Notes under the pieces: generated by a model
Told to the model about the DNA's origin: nothing
Databases searched by the model: none
The model's input: only the letters and a program-made list of their open reading frames with translations
Part shown: piece after piece, positions 25,629-35,600 of the stretch
Layout: the number at the start of each line of letters is the position of its first letter
Position numbering within the stretch: position 1 is the first letter of the stretch
NCBI GenBank assembly: GCA_038257155.1
Contig: JBBSJP010000002.1
Location: forward strand, 62,001 to 126,000
From: JANJTY01 sp038257155
GTDB taxonomy: Bacteria; Pseudomonadota; Gammaproteobacteria; Xanthomonadales; Xanthomonadaceae
Direction: 5' to 3'
Length of the DNA stretch: 64,000 nucleotides
Translations under genes and position numbers: made by a program

Positions 25629-26825
25629 TCAGCGATCCGCAAGCCATTCGCGCAGGCGCAGATAGACTTCCTCGCGATGCAGCAGATCGAAATGGCCAGC
25701 TTCGTGCACCAGTGCGCGATTTGCGGCCGGAAAGCGCAGGCTGAGCGCAGCATCGGGATGCTGGCCGAGGGCGCTCTCGACCGGCACCAAACCATCTCCG
25801 CCGAGACGTTTCCGGCTGCCGTGCTTGTGCTTGCTTGCCGCCATGGTGAAGCACCGCACGCCGCGCGGAAGTGGCGGTAACGAGCGCGGCGCGTCACCTG
25901 GTGCGCCTGCGCCGTCCGTGTCGATGACCCGGCCATGGCGCAGATCCTGGATGCCGGCGCTGCGAAGCTTTCCCAGCCGCATGAAGGGTGCCGAGTACGG
26001 ACTGATACCGAGCAGGTAATCGACCCGGTTGCCGGCCCGTTCCAGCGGGGCACCGAAGTGTGGGCTGCCCAGGCAGACCAAGGAGTCGAGCTGTTTCACC
26101 CAGGTGCTGCGCGTTGATCTGGCCTGATGCACGGCGCTGCGCGCCACCAGGCCACCCATGCTGTGTCCGACGATTGCCAGGCGCTCGATCGGCACCGGCC
26201 ATTGCGCAACCAGTTCCTGCATCAGGGCGGCAAAGTCACGACCGCTTTGCGGGATGGCGATGCCGCTGTTGTAGTGGAGATAAAGCGGAGTGAAGCCAAG
26301 GTCACGCGCCAGCGCCATACCGTGATCATGTCCCTGGCGCTGCCACTGCAGGTCGTTCATGCAGAGGCCGTGCAACAACACCAGCAGGCGCCCCGAACCG
26401 AGCTGCGATTCGATCAATGGCTCGCGCTTGAGTCGCAGGGCCCTGCCCTGCTGGCGCAGGCACATGCGGATTGCCAGCGGATTGTCACTGGCAGCCAGGT
26501 AGTCGCCAAGCACGCCGTTCAGTGCCGCCAGCACGGCCTCGCGTTGCGGCGTGGAAACTTGCTTGCGGATCAGCGGCGTCAGTGCCCCGAGCGCCACGTC
26601 AAGGCCTGCCCCGACGGCGCGCGTAACGCCGCGCACACTGCTGTAAACCAGGCCTGAAATCCCGCCCGCGCGTTTCGCCGGCGTTACCCCGACCGGCGGA
26701 GATACCCGTGCGATGGTTCCATGCATCGCCTCGACGAGATCGGTAACGCCGGCCACTGCATCGATCACCAGACGGCTGGCGCCTCGCAGGTCGTGGACGT
26801 GGGAGGATTCGACGGAATGAGGCAT
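25629..26825 (-). CDS. Alpha/beta hydrolase, lipase/PGAP1-like
   Basis: A 398-aa protein whose C-terminal two thirds form an alpha/beta hydrolase: LLVLLHGLCMNDLQW (oxyanion region), nucleophile elbow GHSMGG with Ser222, and a late VHEAGHFDLL histidine. The N-terminal ~130 residues are helical without a known domain. The start MPHSVES at 26825 is preceded by GGATATCGC and preferred to one at 26900. Convergent with the sterol-desaturase-family gene, 11 bp away. Confidence 0.82.
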   Translation of the reverse strand: MPHSVESSHVHDLRGASRLVIDAVAGVTDLVEAMHGTIARVSPPVGVTPAKRAGGISGLVYSSVRGVTRAVGAGLDVALGALTPLIRKQVSTPQREAVLAALNGVLGDYLAASDNPLAIRMCLRQQGRALRLKREPLIESQLGSGRLLVLLHGLCMNDLQWQRQGHDHGMALARDLGFTPLYLHYNSGIAIPQSGRDFAALMQELVAQWPVPIERLAIVGHSMGGLVARSAVHQARSTRSTWVKQLDSLVCLGSPHFGAPLERAGNRVDYLLGISPYSAPFMRLGKLRSAGIQDLRHGRVIDTDGAGAPGDAPRSLPPLPRGVRCFTMAASKHKHGSRKRLGGDGLVPVESALGQHPDAALSLRFPAANRALVHEAGHFDLLHREEVYLRLREWLADR

Positions 26826-27021
26826 GCGATATCCATGAATTGAGCTGAGCCGGCGCTGCGGGCTTTGCGCCAAGCTGACCCTGCCCTGCACGGACGCCAA
26901 AGTCCAGTCGGACTGAGCCCGGGCTGCATGGGACCAATTGCTGGGCTCCGAGGAATCACGCGCAGCACGCAGGGAGCCGGTAAACTATGCGGCTTTGTTG
27001 CCGCCCCTTCCAGGAATTCCC

Positions 27022-28185
27022 ATGGCCCTCGACCCCACCGACCTGTACGACGTCCGCTCCTTGCTCAGCGATGAGGAGCGCGCGGTGCAGGACACCGTTG
27101 CCCGCTTCACTGACGAAAGGGTGCTGCCGATCATTGGCGACTGTTTCGACAAGGGCGTGTTTCCGCTCGACCTGATTCCCGAGATTGCTTCGCTTGGCCT
27201 GTTGGGCTCCTCCCTGCCGGAGGAATACGGCTGCGCCGGCCTCAACGGCGTGTCCTACGGCCTGATCTGCCAGGAACTGGAGCGCGGAGATTCGGGTATC
27301 CGCAGCTTCGTTTCGGTGCAGAGCTCGCTCTGCATGTACCCGATCTTTGCCTACGGCACCGAGGAGCAGAAGCGCGAGTATCTGCCGCGCATGGCAACCG
27401 GTGAGGTGATCGGCTGCTTCGGGCTGACCGAACCGCACGGCGGCTCTGACCCGGCCAACATGAAGACCCACGCCAAGCGCGACGGCGGCGACTGGGTGAT
27501 CAATGGCGCCAAGATGTGGATCACCAATGGCAATCTGGCCAAGATCGCCATCGTCTGGGCTCAGACCGATGACGGCATCCAGGGCTTCATCGTGCCGACC
27601 GACACGCCCGGCTTCACCGCGCAGGAGATCCATCACAAGATGAGTCTGCGAGCGTCGGTCACCTCAGGCCTGTTTTTCGACAATGTGCGCGTCCCGGATG
27701 CGATGCGCCTGCCCAATGTGAAGGGTCTGAAGGGCCCGCTCGGCTGCCTCACCCAGGCGCGCTACGGCATCACCTGGGGCCCGATTGGTGCTGCAATCGC
27801 CTGCCTCACGGAAGCCAACAACTATGCCAAGGAGCGCATCCTGTTCGGGCGCCCGGTGGCTGCCACCCAGGCGGTACAGCTCAAGCTGGCCGATATGGCG
27901 CGCCGCATCACCCTGGCGCAGCTGCTGAGCCTGCAGCTTGGCCGCCTGAAGGATGCCGGCAAGATGCAGCCGACCCAGGTTTCGCTGGCCAAGTGGAACA
28001 ACGTGCGCATGGCGATCGACATCGCACGCGAGGCACGCGACATCCTCGGCGGCGCCGGCATCACTACCGAATACTGCCCGATTCGCCACATGCTGAATCT
28101 CGAATCGGTCATTACCTATGAAGGAACAGAGACTGTGCACCAGCTGGTGGTTGGCCGTGAGCTGACCGGTATCAGTGCGTTCTGA
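27022..28185 (+). CDS. gcdH: Glutaryl-CoA dehydrogenase
   Basis: A 387-aa acyl-CoA dehydrogenase. Colinear family features are RSFVSVQSSL, CFGLTEPHGGSDPANM, ITNGNLAKIAIVWA, ARYGITWGPIGAA and TYEGTETVHQLVVGRELTGISAF, where Glu367 is the catalytic base. The pattern matches glutaryl-CoA dehydrogenases, which convert glutaryl-CoA to crotonyl-CoA in lysine and tryptophan breakdown. The ATG at 27022 follows CAGGAATTCCC. Confidence 0.92.
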   Translation: MALDPTDLYDVRSLLSDEERAVQDTVARFTDERVLPIIGDCFDKGVFPLDLIPEIASLGLLGSSLPEEYGCAGLNGVSYGLICQELERGDSGIRSFVSVQSSLCMYPIFAYGTEEQKREYLPRMATGEVIGCFGLTEPHGGSDPANMKTHAKRDGGDWVINGAKMWITNGNLAKIAIVWAQTDDGIQGFIVPTDTPGFTAQEIHHKMSLRASVTSGLFFDNVRVPDAMRLPNVKGLKGPLGCLTQARYGITWGPIGAAIACLTEANNYAKERILFGRPVAATQAVQLKLADMARRITLAQLLSLQLGRLKDAGKMQPTQVSLAKWNNVRMAIDIAREARDILGGAGITTEYCPIRHMLNLESVITYEGTETVHQLVVGRELTGISAF

Positions 28186-28218
28186 CCAGCCGCGGCCGTT
28201 TCATCGCGACCGCGTGAA

Positions 28219-28779
28219 ATGTCGGTGCTAGGTACAGGCAGCATGCCTGTCGGTCTGCAGCTGGAGACCGAGCGACTGATCCTGCGTCCGCCTCGGATCG
28301 AGGACTTCGAGCCGTGGGTCGAGTTTGCCGCCGATGCGGAAACCACGCGCTTCCTCGGTGGGCCGCAGCCGCGTGCCGTGGTGTGGCGCAACTTCCTCAC
28401 CCTGGTGGGCGCCTGGCAGATCCAGGGCTTCGCGATGTTTTCGGTTATCGAGAAGTCCAGCGGCCGCTGGATGGGCCGGATCGGGCCCTGGAAGCCGGAA
28501 GGCTGGCCCGGCACTGAAGTCGGCTGGTCGCTGGCGCGCGAATTCTGGGGGCGCGGTTATGCGCTGGAAGCGGCTCGCACCAGCATCGACTGGGCCTTTG
28601 ACACATTGGGCTGGGACGAGGTGATCCACTCCATCGCGCCGGACAACCGGTCCTCCATCGTACTGGCCGAACGACTTGGCTCATGCTATCGCGGTACGGG
28701 CCAGCTTCCGGAACCGTACGCAGACGAAGCCGTGGGAATATGGGCGCAATCGAAGGCAGACTGGCGCGCCAGGCGCTAG
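28219..28779 (+). CDS. GNAT acetyltransferase, RimJ/RimL-like
   Basis: A 186-aa N-acetyltransferase with the RimJ/L start pattern LETERLILRPPRIEDFEPW, a GTEVGWSLAREFWGRGYALEA acetyl-CoA site and a PDNRSSIVLAERLG end motif. It may act on protein N-termini or small molecules. It follows gcdH after 33 bp on the same strand. An alternative start at 28243 (MPVGLQLE) would remove eight residues. Confidence 0.88.
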   Translation: MSVLGTGSMPVGLQLETERLILRPPRIEDFEPWVEFAADAETTRFLGGPQPRAVVWRNFLTLVGAWQIQGFAMFSVIEKSSGRWMGRIGPWKPEGWPGTEVGWSLAREFWGRGYALEAARTSIDWAFDTLGWDEVIHSIAPDNRSSIVLAERLGSCYRGTGQLPEPYADEAVGIWAQSKADWRARR

Positions 28780-28801
28780 GACCTGCGCGCCCAGCGCTTG
28801 C

Positions 28802-29701
28802 TCAGTAGTTGCACTGGAAGTACAGGACATCCTGCTGGTTCAGCGCTACGGCCTGGCCCAGACTGATGGTGCCGGCCTTGCGCAGGTGCAACTCGTCGCG
28901 ATGCAGACGCAGTTCGTCGTCTTCGCCCAGCTTCACGTAAGTGCCGTTGGTTGACCGGTCCGACACCACGAAGTGGCCCTTCTTGAACTCGATCATCGCG
29001 TGGTTGCGGCTGACCCATTCGGCCTCGATCACCAGGGTATTGCTGGCATCGCGCCCGAGCGTGAAGGGTTCGGAATTCTCGTTCAATTCGATCACCCGGC
29101 CGCGGTAGCGCAGGCTGACCTTGATGCCGGTTTCCGGACCCTCATCCAGGCGGATGGCACGCTGCACTGTGGTGATGTTGGAGGTGTCTTCCTGCCAGAT
29201 CACGTCGACGATCTCGATCGGCAGGAGTTTTCCGGCGACGCGCGCGCGGCCCAGGCCGCGGCTGCGAACCGCGCCGACTGATGTCATTCCCTTGAGCGTG
29301 GTTGCCGTGGTGACAATCTGCTCGCGCTTGGCGATGGCGGCCATACGCGCTGCCACGTTGACCGCGTCACCGTAAACGTCGCCGTCCTCGTCGAGCGCAT
29401 CACCGTGGTGCAGGCCAACGCGGATGGCGACGTTGTCGCGCACGAACTCGGGATCGTGCGCCAGGCGCTTCTGCATGTCACAGGCTGCCAGGACACCCTG
29501 CAGGGCAGCCGGAAACGTGCACATGATCTCGTCGCCAATGGTCTTGATCACCCGCCCGCCATGGGCTGCAACGACCTGTGAAAGTGCATCCAGCGTCGCG
29601 GAAATGATCCGCCGTGCCTCGACATCGCCGCGCTTTTCGAACAGGCGAGTGCTGCCGCTGACATCGGCGAAGACGATCGTTTGAGGGCGGGATGCGCTCA
29701 T
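28802..29701 (-). CDS. Class III nucleotidyl cyclase fused to an FHA domain
   Basis: A 299-aa soluble protein. The cyclase domain (about 8-170) carries D12 and D57 as metal ligands (FADVSGSTRLF, KTIGDEIM), Lys53 as a likely base-specificity residue, and N115/R119 (GDAVNVAARM) for transition-state binding. The FHA domain (about 195-290) has LGRDASN, SRNH at 231-234 and TNGTYV, as needed to bind phosphothreonine. No transmembrane segment is visible. Adenylate cyclase activity is likely. The FHA part suggests control by a Ser/Thr kinase, perhaps the one at 17494; that link is inference. Confidence 0.9.
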   Translation of the reverse strand: MSASRPQTIVFADVSGSTRLFEKRGDVEARRIISATLDALSQVVAAHGGRVIKTIGDEIMCTFPAALQGVLAACDMQKRLAHDPEFVRDNVAIRVGLHHGDALDEDGDVYGDAVNVAARMAAIAKREQIVTTATTLKGMTSVGAVRSRGLGRARVAGKLLPIEIVDVIWQEDTSNITTVQRAIRLDEGPETGIKVSLRYRGRVIELNENSEPFTLGRDASNTLVIEAEWVSRNHAMIEFKKGHFVVSDRSTNGTYVKLGEDDELRLHRDELHLRKAGTISLGQAVALNQQDVLYFQCNY

Positions 29702-29792
29702 GGTGCTCCGATCATAGGGCAAAGGCCGCGCCGGAAAAAGCCGGAGCGCTTCCGACACTCTTAAAACGTCGAACAGTGCCCGAAACGGTCAT

Positions 29793-32069
29793 TCATTCCA
29801 TTGTCCTGGCTACGCTGATGATCTCCTCATCTGACGGAATCACCAGGAAGGCGGCCCCCGCAAGCGGTGTGAACGTGTCGGCGCCGACCACGCGGCGGGT
29901 TGGCGTTCCGCCCAGCCCTGCCTCGACCAGGGCAGTCAGCACGCCCTCGCCGACACCGGCGCTGCGCCTTCCCTCGTCGACCACCAGGATGCGCTTGGCA
30001 GTGCCTGCCTGCCGGGCAATGAATTTCTCGTTCAGAGGTACCAGCCAACGCAGGTCGACGACCCGAATCGACCAGCCCAGTTCGCGCTCCAGCTGGCGCG
30101 CGGCACGCAGGCTCATCGGCACGCCGTTGCCGAAGCTGATGATCAGCAGGTCCTCGCCCTCGCCGCTTTCGGGTGGGTATACCCTGCCCTCGCCCAGCTC
30201 CATGTACTGGTCAGGCGGCGGATAGCTGCTCAACCAGGCGCCATCGCCGGCCTCGTGAAGGTCCTTGCTCATATAGAGCGCGATCGGCTCCAGCAATGCG
30301 CAGACCCGTCCATCGACCTTCGCCAGCGCCATCATGGTGCGCAGCATGGTGGCAGCATCGTCACCGCGTGAGGGGCAGCCGACTACCAGGCCGGGAATGT
30401 CACGCAGTGCAGTGATCGAGTTGTCGTTGTGGAAATGTCCGCCAAAACCACGCTGATAACCCAGCGAGGCAATGCGCATCACCATCGGATTTCGATACTG
30501 GCCGTTGCTGAAGAACTGCAGCGAACTGGCCTCGCCGCGGACCTGGTCGCAGGCATTGTGGAAGTAGGCCAGGTACTGGATTTCGGGCAACGGCAGCATG
30601 CCCATGTTGGCGTAGCCCTGGGCCAATCCAAGAATCACCGTTTCATCAAGCAGCGTGTTGAATACGCGGCGCCCGGAGAAGGCCTTCTGCAAGCCCTTGG
30701 TGACGGTATAGACACCGCCCTTTTGCGCCACGTCCTCGCCGAACAGCAGGGCTTCGGGATACTTGCAGAACAGGTCGTGCAATGCATTGTTGATCTGGAT
30801 TGCCAGGTGCCTTGGCGGCTGGTTCTCCGGCAGCTTGGCCTCACTGCCAAAAACCTCAAGGCGCCGCTCGGCATAGTCGGTGCGCGAGGCTTCGGCGGAA
30901 ACGGCCGCCGGTGAGTAGGGCGCCAGCGGCGCCATTACCTCGGCCAGGCCAGTCAACTTGGGTCGGCTGTCGGCATCCTCGGCTGCGGCAAAGCAGCGCT
31001 GCCGCATCGCCTCGTATTGCTCCAGGACCTGCGCCTTGCTGAGTAGTCCCGAGGCCAGCGCGATGCAGGCAGAACGCAGCAGCGGATCGGTGGCTTCAAC
31101 CGCCACCAGTTCTTCGATGCTGCGCCACTCGATCTCGAAGTCGGTTCCGGCATGACCCATGATGCGTGCGGTGCGCAGATGCAGGAACGTCGGGCGCCGA
31201 CGGCGCCGGCAGTGCTCGATTGCCGCAGCAACCTGCCCGTAGCCCTGCGCCAGGTCCAGGCCATCCGCGTAGAAGTAGTCGAGATCGCGACGCGCAGAAA
31301 AATTATGCTCGATCCAGCCGGTCGGCGTCTTCACCGAAATGCCGATGCCGTTGTCCTCGCAGACGAACAGCACCGGTGCCGGCAGCTTCTGGTAGGCAGT
31401 CCACGCGGCGGCGTTGAAGGCCGTCTGTGCGGTGGCGTGGTTGCTGGAGGCGTCGCCAAACGAGCAGATCGCGATGCTGTCGTCCGGTATCGGCAGCGAA
31501 TGGCCGATGCGGCGCGCCTGTTCGATAGCCAGCGCCGTGCCCAGCGCTTTGGGCAGGTGTGAGGCGATGGTGGACGTCTGCGGCAACACCCAGAGCGGCT
31601 TCGAACCCCAGACCTTGTGGCGGCCGCCGGAAGCGGGATCGTCCTTGCAGGCAGCGAATGACAGGGCCGAATCCATCACCGGATCCATGCCGGGCAGCTT
31701 GCGAAAGCGTTCGGCCATGAAGCCGCCGCTGCGGTAATGCAGGAAAGCAGGATCGGTGTGCCGGGTCAATCGCGCCACCATCGCATTGCCCTCGTGTCCG
31801 GAGCTGCCGATGGTGTAGAAAACCTTGTTCTGCACGCGCAGCACACGCGCCATCAGGTCCAGATGTCGCGAGACCAGTTGCGACTCGTACAGCGCCAGGA
31901 AATCCGCGGCACTGCAGTCACTGCCAGGGAGAACCGGCTCGCTGAGCTCAGGTGCCTCAGCCACCTCGCCTTCCCACCGCTTCACGAACTCGGTGAAGTT
32001 CTGGTCGCAGATTTCGGCACGGTTGAGGCCGCGCATGCGCGGCGGAATCGAATTTGGAACGGCGACCAT
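29793..32069 (-). CDS. Fused alpha-beta 2-oxoacid dehydrogenase E1 component
   Basis: A 758-aa protein joining both halves of a branched-chain-type E1. Residues about 60-330 are the alpha-like half with the thiamine diphosphate motif GDASSN (205-210) ending at N240. Residues about 420-758 are the beta-like half (ALHDLFCKYPEALLFGEDVAQKGGVYTVTKGL, then VDLRWLVPLN and VVDEGRRSAGVGE). It probably decarboxylates branched-chain 2-oxoacids such as 2-oxoisovalerate. No E2 or E3 gene lies alongside. Such fusions are known in several proteobacteria. Confidence 0.88.
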   Translation of the reverse strand: MVAVPNSIPPRMRGLNRAEICDQNFTEFVKRWEGEVAEAPELSEPVLPGSDCSAADFLALYESQLVSRHLDLMARVLRVQNKVFYTIGSSGHEGNAMVARLTRHTDPAFLHYRSGGFMAERFRKLPGMDPVMDSALSFAACKDDPASGGRHKVWGSKPLWVLPQTSTIASHLPKALGTALAIEQARRIGHSLPIPDDSIAICSFGDASSNHATAQTAFNAAAWTAYQKLPAPVLFVCEDNGIGISVKTPTGWIEHNFSARRDLDYFYADGLDLAQGYGQVAAAIEHCRRRRRPTFLHLRTARIMGHAGTDFEIEWRSIEELVAVEATDPLLRSACIALASGLLSKAQVLEQYEAMRQRCFAAAEDADSRPKLTGLAEVMAPLAPYSPAAVSAEASRTDYAERRLEVFGSEAKLPENQPPRHLAIQINNALHDLFCKYPEALLFGEDVAQKGGVYTVTKGLQKAFSGRRVFNTLLDETVILGLAQGYANMGMLPLPEIQYLAYFHNACDQVRGEASSLQFFSNGQYRNPMVMRIASLGYQRGFGGHFHNDNSITALRDIPGLVVGCPSRGDDAATMLRTMMALAKVDGRVCALLEPIALYMSKDLHEAGDGAWLSSYPPPDQYMELGEGRVYPPESGEGEDLLIISFGNGVPMSLRAARQLERELGWSIRVVDLRWLVPLNEKFIARQAGTAKRILVVDEGRRSAGVGEGVLTALVEAGLGGTPTRRVVGADTFTPLAGAAFLVIPSDEEIISVARTME

Positions 32070-32227
32070 CGGGCGGACCTTCGGAAAAATCCGCGTAGTG
32101 TAAAGCTTGCCGCACCATGATGCTGGCGCGGACAGTTCACGGACCGGACTTCCTTCAAACAGCCGCGCCGCCTGCGGGTCTCAGTATCTGGCTTGCGCGG
32201 GTCTGCCTTTGCCAGCTCAATCCAGCC

Positions 32228-32650
32228 CTACCAGCACTTCGAACTGTCCGCCGGCGTGCCGGTGTAGCCGCGCAGGCCGGTGCTCGACAGGGTAAGGCTT
32301 CCGCAGTCGTCCTTTTCCGCCTGCACTCCCTGAGGCGCAGCGGTCAGAGCGTAGGTGGTTGCAGTGCGCTCTGAAGTCACCAGGTACCAACCACCCTCGC
32401 TGGTTGCATCGCCCGCAGTGGCGCAAGCCGCATTGGTGTAGGCATTGAATCGGGTGAAGCATCGCTCCAGACGATTGGCTGACTCGGCCAGGGTTGATTG
32501 CGCTTCGGAGCGACGGCCGTCGATCACATACTGACTGTAGTTCGGGTAGGCGACGGCGGCGAGTATCCCCACCACCACCACCACGATCATCAACTCGATC
32601 AGGGAGAACCCCGCGCTGTGCTGTCGTGTAACGAAACCGGCGGCGCTCAT
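32228..32650 (-). CDS. pilE: Type IV minor pilin PilE
   Basis: A 140-aa prepilin with the class III signal cut at G|FSLIELMIV, Glu5 present, and the hydrophobic VVVVGILAAVAYPNYSQYV helix. Two cysteines near the C-terminus (DDCGSLTL, SSKCW) can form the D-region disulfide. The ATG overlaps the pilY1 stop (ATGA), so it is the last gene of the operon. Short length and position indicate a minor pilin. Confidence 0.92.
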   Translation of the reverse strand: MSAAGFVTRQHSAGFSLIELMIVVVVVGILAAVAYPNYSQYVIDGRRSEAQSTLAESANRLERCFTRFNAYTNAACATAGDATSEGGWYLVTSERTATTYALTAAPQGVQAEKDDCGSLTLSSTGLRGYTGTPADSSKCW

Positions 32651-35600
32651 GGCCACAACTGCCGCCAAGAGGTACGACCGGTGCTGCAAGTCTTGCCGGA
32701 CAGCAGGAGCTGCTCGATCTGGCCACTGCTGCCGGGCGCGTATGCCACGTCAAGCGGGCACTCGGGCGGCGGCGGCGGGCATTCCAGATCCGGATTCTCG
32801 GGATCTTCCTCGCAGGTTGGCGGCGGCGAGCCACGCACGATACGCGGCGTGTTGATGATACCAACCGTGGATCGACGACCGCTGGGAGGCACAGGATTGC
32901 CCTCCGGATCGGTCACCAGGTCGTCGTCGTCGATGACGCCATCGTCGTTGACATCGAACACCGCGAACGGCGGGCGTCCACCGCCGGCAAGATCCAGGGC
33001 CATCAGCCAACTGGTGCCGCCCGAAGCACAGGAATCGCTGGAAGGAATCAGGGTAGCGAAGATGACCAGTCCTTCGTACAGAACGGGCTGAGACACCACG
33101 CGCTCACCCTCGAAACCGTTTGCGGGGGAAACCAGGTCGAGGTACCAGCCGCGGCTGTCGGTTGCAGCCTCGGTATCGGTGGTGACACGAATCTCGGTCG
33201 GTCCGACAAACCCTTCAGAGAGGATTTCCTGCTCGGTCAGTTCGCTGCGACCATCGACACGGGTCGCATTGTCATCCTCGATCGCGTAGAAGCTTTGCAC
33301 CGGGCCGGGTTGAACCACCACGATATCGTTCGGTTCGAAGTACTTTCCTGTGCCGAACAGTACGCGTTGACCGATGGTGGAACTGCTGGCTTCGGGTCGA
33401 GCCGTGATCGGTTGGCGAGCCGCAGCAGCACATCCGAAGGGCGTGGAGTCGCCCGTAGCGCAGGCGGTGAAAAGCGGCATCGGCGAACCGCCCGAACTGA
33501 ATGAGGATTCCCATTGGTTGGGGTTTCCGCCTTGCAGGTCAAACTTCCACAGATTGCCCAACAGGTCGCCGGCATAGACGTAATCAGCAATGCGATCACG
33601 GTTCACGTCCACACCCAGTGGCGGAGACATGCCATTGGGTGTGGCCGTTGCTTCCTGATTGCTGGCGACGGTGGAGATACGGCTGATCAGGGCGCCGGTC
33701 TGCATGTCAACCACAAAGAGCTTGGCTGACTTGTCCAGTCCGTAGCCACTGCCGATGATCGCCCCCCAGCGACCATCGCTCAATCGAACGATGCTGGGAC
33801 GGCCAAGAACGTAGCCCAGATCCTCATGGGTGAACTCCCACAGCAGCGAGGGCGCCCCGGGATTGGTCACATCGATTCCCACCACGGTGCGGCCGCCGGC
33901 GCCGAGCGATGCAACCAACACGGTATTCCAGCGCCCGCTGAAATAAGCGTCGGTTGAGGTGGGCGAGCCATCAACGAAGTAGCGGTGCCGATAGCGTGGC
34001 TCGGTGAGTTCGCGCATGGCTGGCACCAGCTCGCTTGGCACGTAGGCCCACTGCTCGATACCGGTTTCCGCGTCAAACGCGTGCAGCATGCCGTCATTGG
34101 CACCGACGTAGATCATGCCTGCGCGTTCGCGCTTCGCCTGCACATAGTCAAGGTAGCTGCCTGAGCCTGGTGCGGCGGTGGGGAGCTGCGAGAAGCCGAA
34201 ATCCTGCGCACCGACATATTCGGGACTTGAGTTGACGATGTCACCCAGGACGCGCGCCCGATCACGGAATACGCCACCGTTGCGCACTTCGCGGGATGCA
34301 TCACCGCGCAGATAGGCAAGACGCTGTTCACCTAGCCCGTCGACCTGGCCATTCGAGTTTCGATCGAGGGCGTCACGCTGGGCGCTCGTCAGGCTTGCCC
34401 AGGCGAAAGGAACCTGGGTATTACCGGCGCCCTTGGTCAGGATCTGCCGGGAGCTTGCCTGCGGAATCAACTGCGACGCGTCCCAGAGCAATCCGCTGAT
34501 GTTTCCGGACGAGGCAATGCCATATGCCAACAGTTCACCGGTCCAGTTGCCGCTGTTGAAGCGTGCCTGATAGATCTTGCTGTCGGCGTCGACCCGCGTC
34601 GAATTGGTCGCGGCGGAAGCCGATGAACTGACTACCGCCTCGGAAATCAATGCCAATGCTTCACGCAGTTTCTGGGTCAACTCCTGGGTGGAGCGCGCAT
34701 TCAACAATTCGCCACGGCCGTTGACCGCGGCGTGGTAGAGATCGTCAATCTGCTGGCGTCCGGATTCCGCACTGGGATCAGGCCACGCCAGTGGCGTGGT
34801 GTGCGCGTCGCGGGTCGTATGGTAGTCCACCCCGAATCGCGTGCCCTCAGCACCAAGCGAGATGGCGAAGGTGCGCATGTGCAGGTCGGTCTCACATGCC
34901 AGGTAGGCAGGCGGATTGGTGGAACTGCAACCTGCCGGAACCGGCACCCGCCCGGCAGGAAAGTCGCCATCCCGCAGCCGTGTTTCGTACCAGAGTGCGG
35001 CGATATCGCCGAGCGTGTTGCTGTGTGTGTCCTGGAACGGCGAGCCCCAGTCGCCGTCGACGTTGCCGACGTTTGGCGCCGTGGAGAACTGGGTGGAATA
35101 GCCGTCGGTGAACTGCATCGCGAAGTTGTGCTGGCACGAGGCCGTGATCACATCTTCGTTGCCGTCGAACTGCTCGCCCGCATGGTTCAGGCCCTGGCGG
35201 TTCGGGGTTCCCTGGTTGGCTCCGATGATGCTGTAGAAATAGTCGTACAACGCACCACGGCTGCTGTCCAGATCCCACATCGTCACGTCATCGCGCGTGT
35301 TGATCGTGAAAGAGCCGGCACGGATGTTCTCCAGGCTCTGGAATGCTTCGCCAAGACCTGCGCGCAGCGCGAGGTGACGCTTGCGGTGATAGCTGAACCA
35401 GTTGGCGAAGTTCTGCATTTCGTCAGCGTAGCTGCGGCCGCTGGGGAAGGTATTGCCCGCCTTGATCTCGTAGCGCTTGAGACAGACGCCACCCGGAGCA
35501 ATCGCGTCTACGCCGCGGCCGCTCAGGTCGCTCTGGTTGGCGACCGACCAGTCGTCATGGAAAGTCTCGTAGGTCGCTGCGCTTGGGGTGGCGCAATTTC

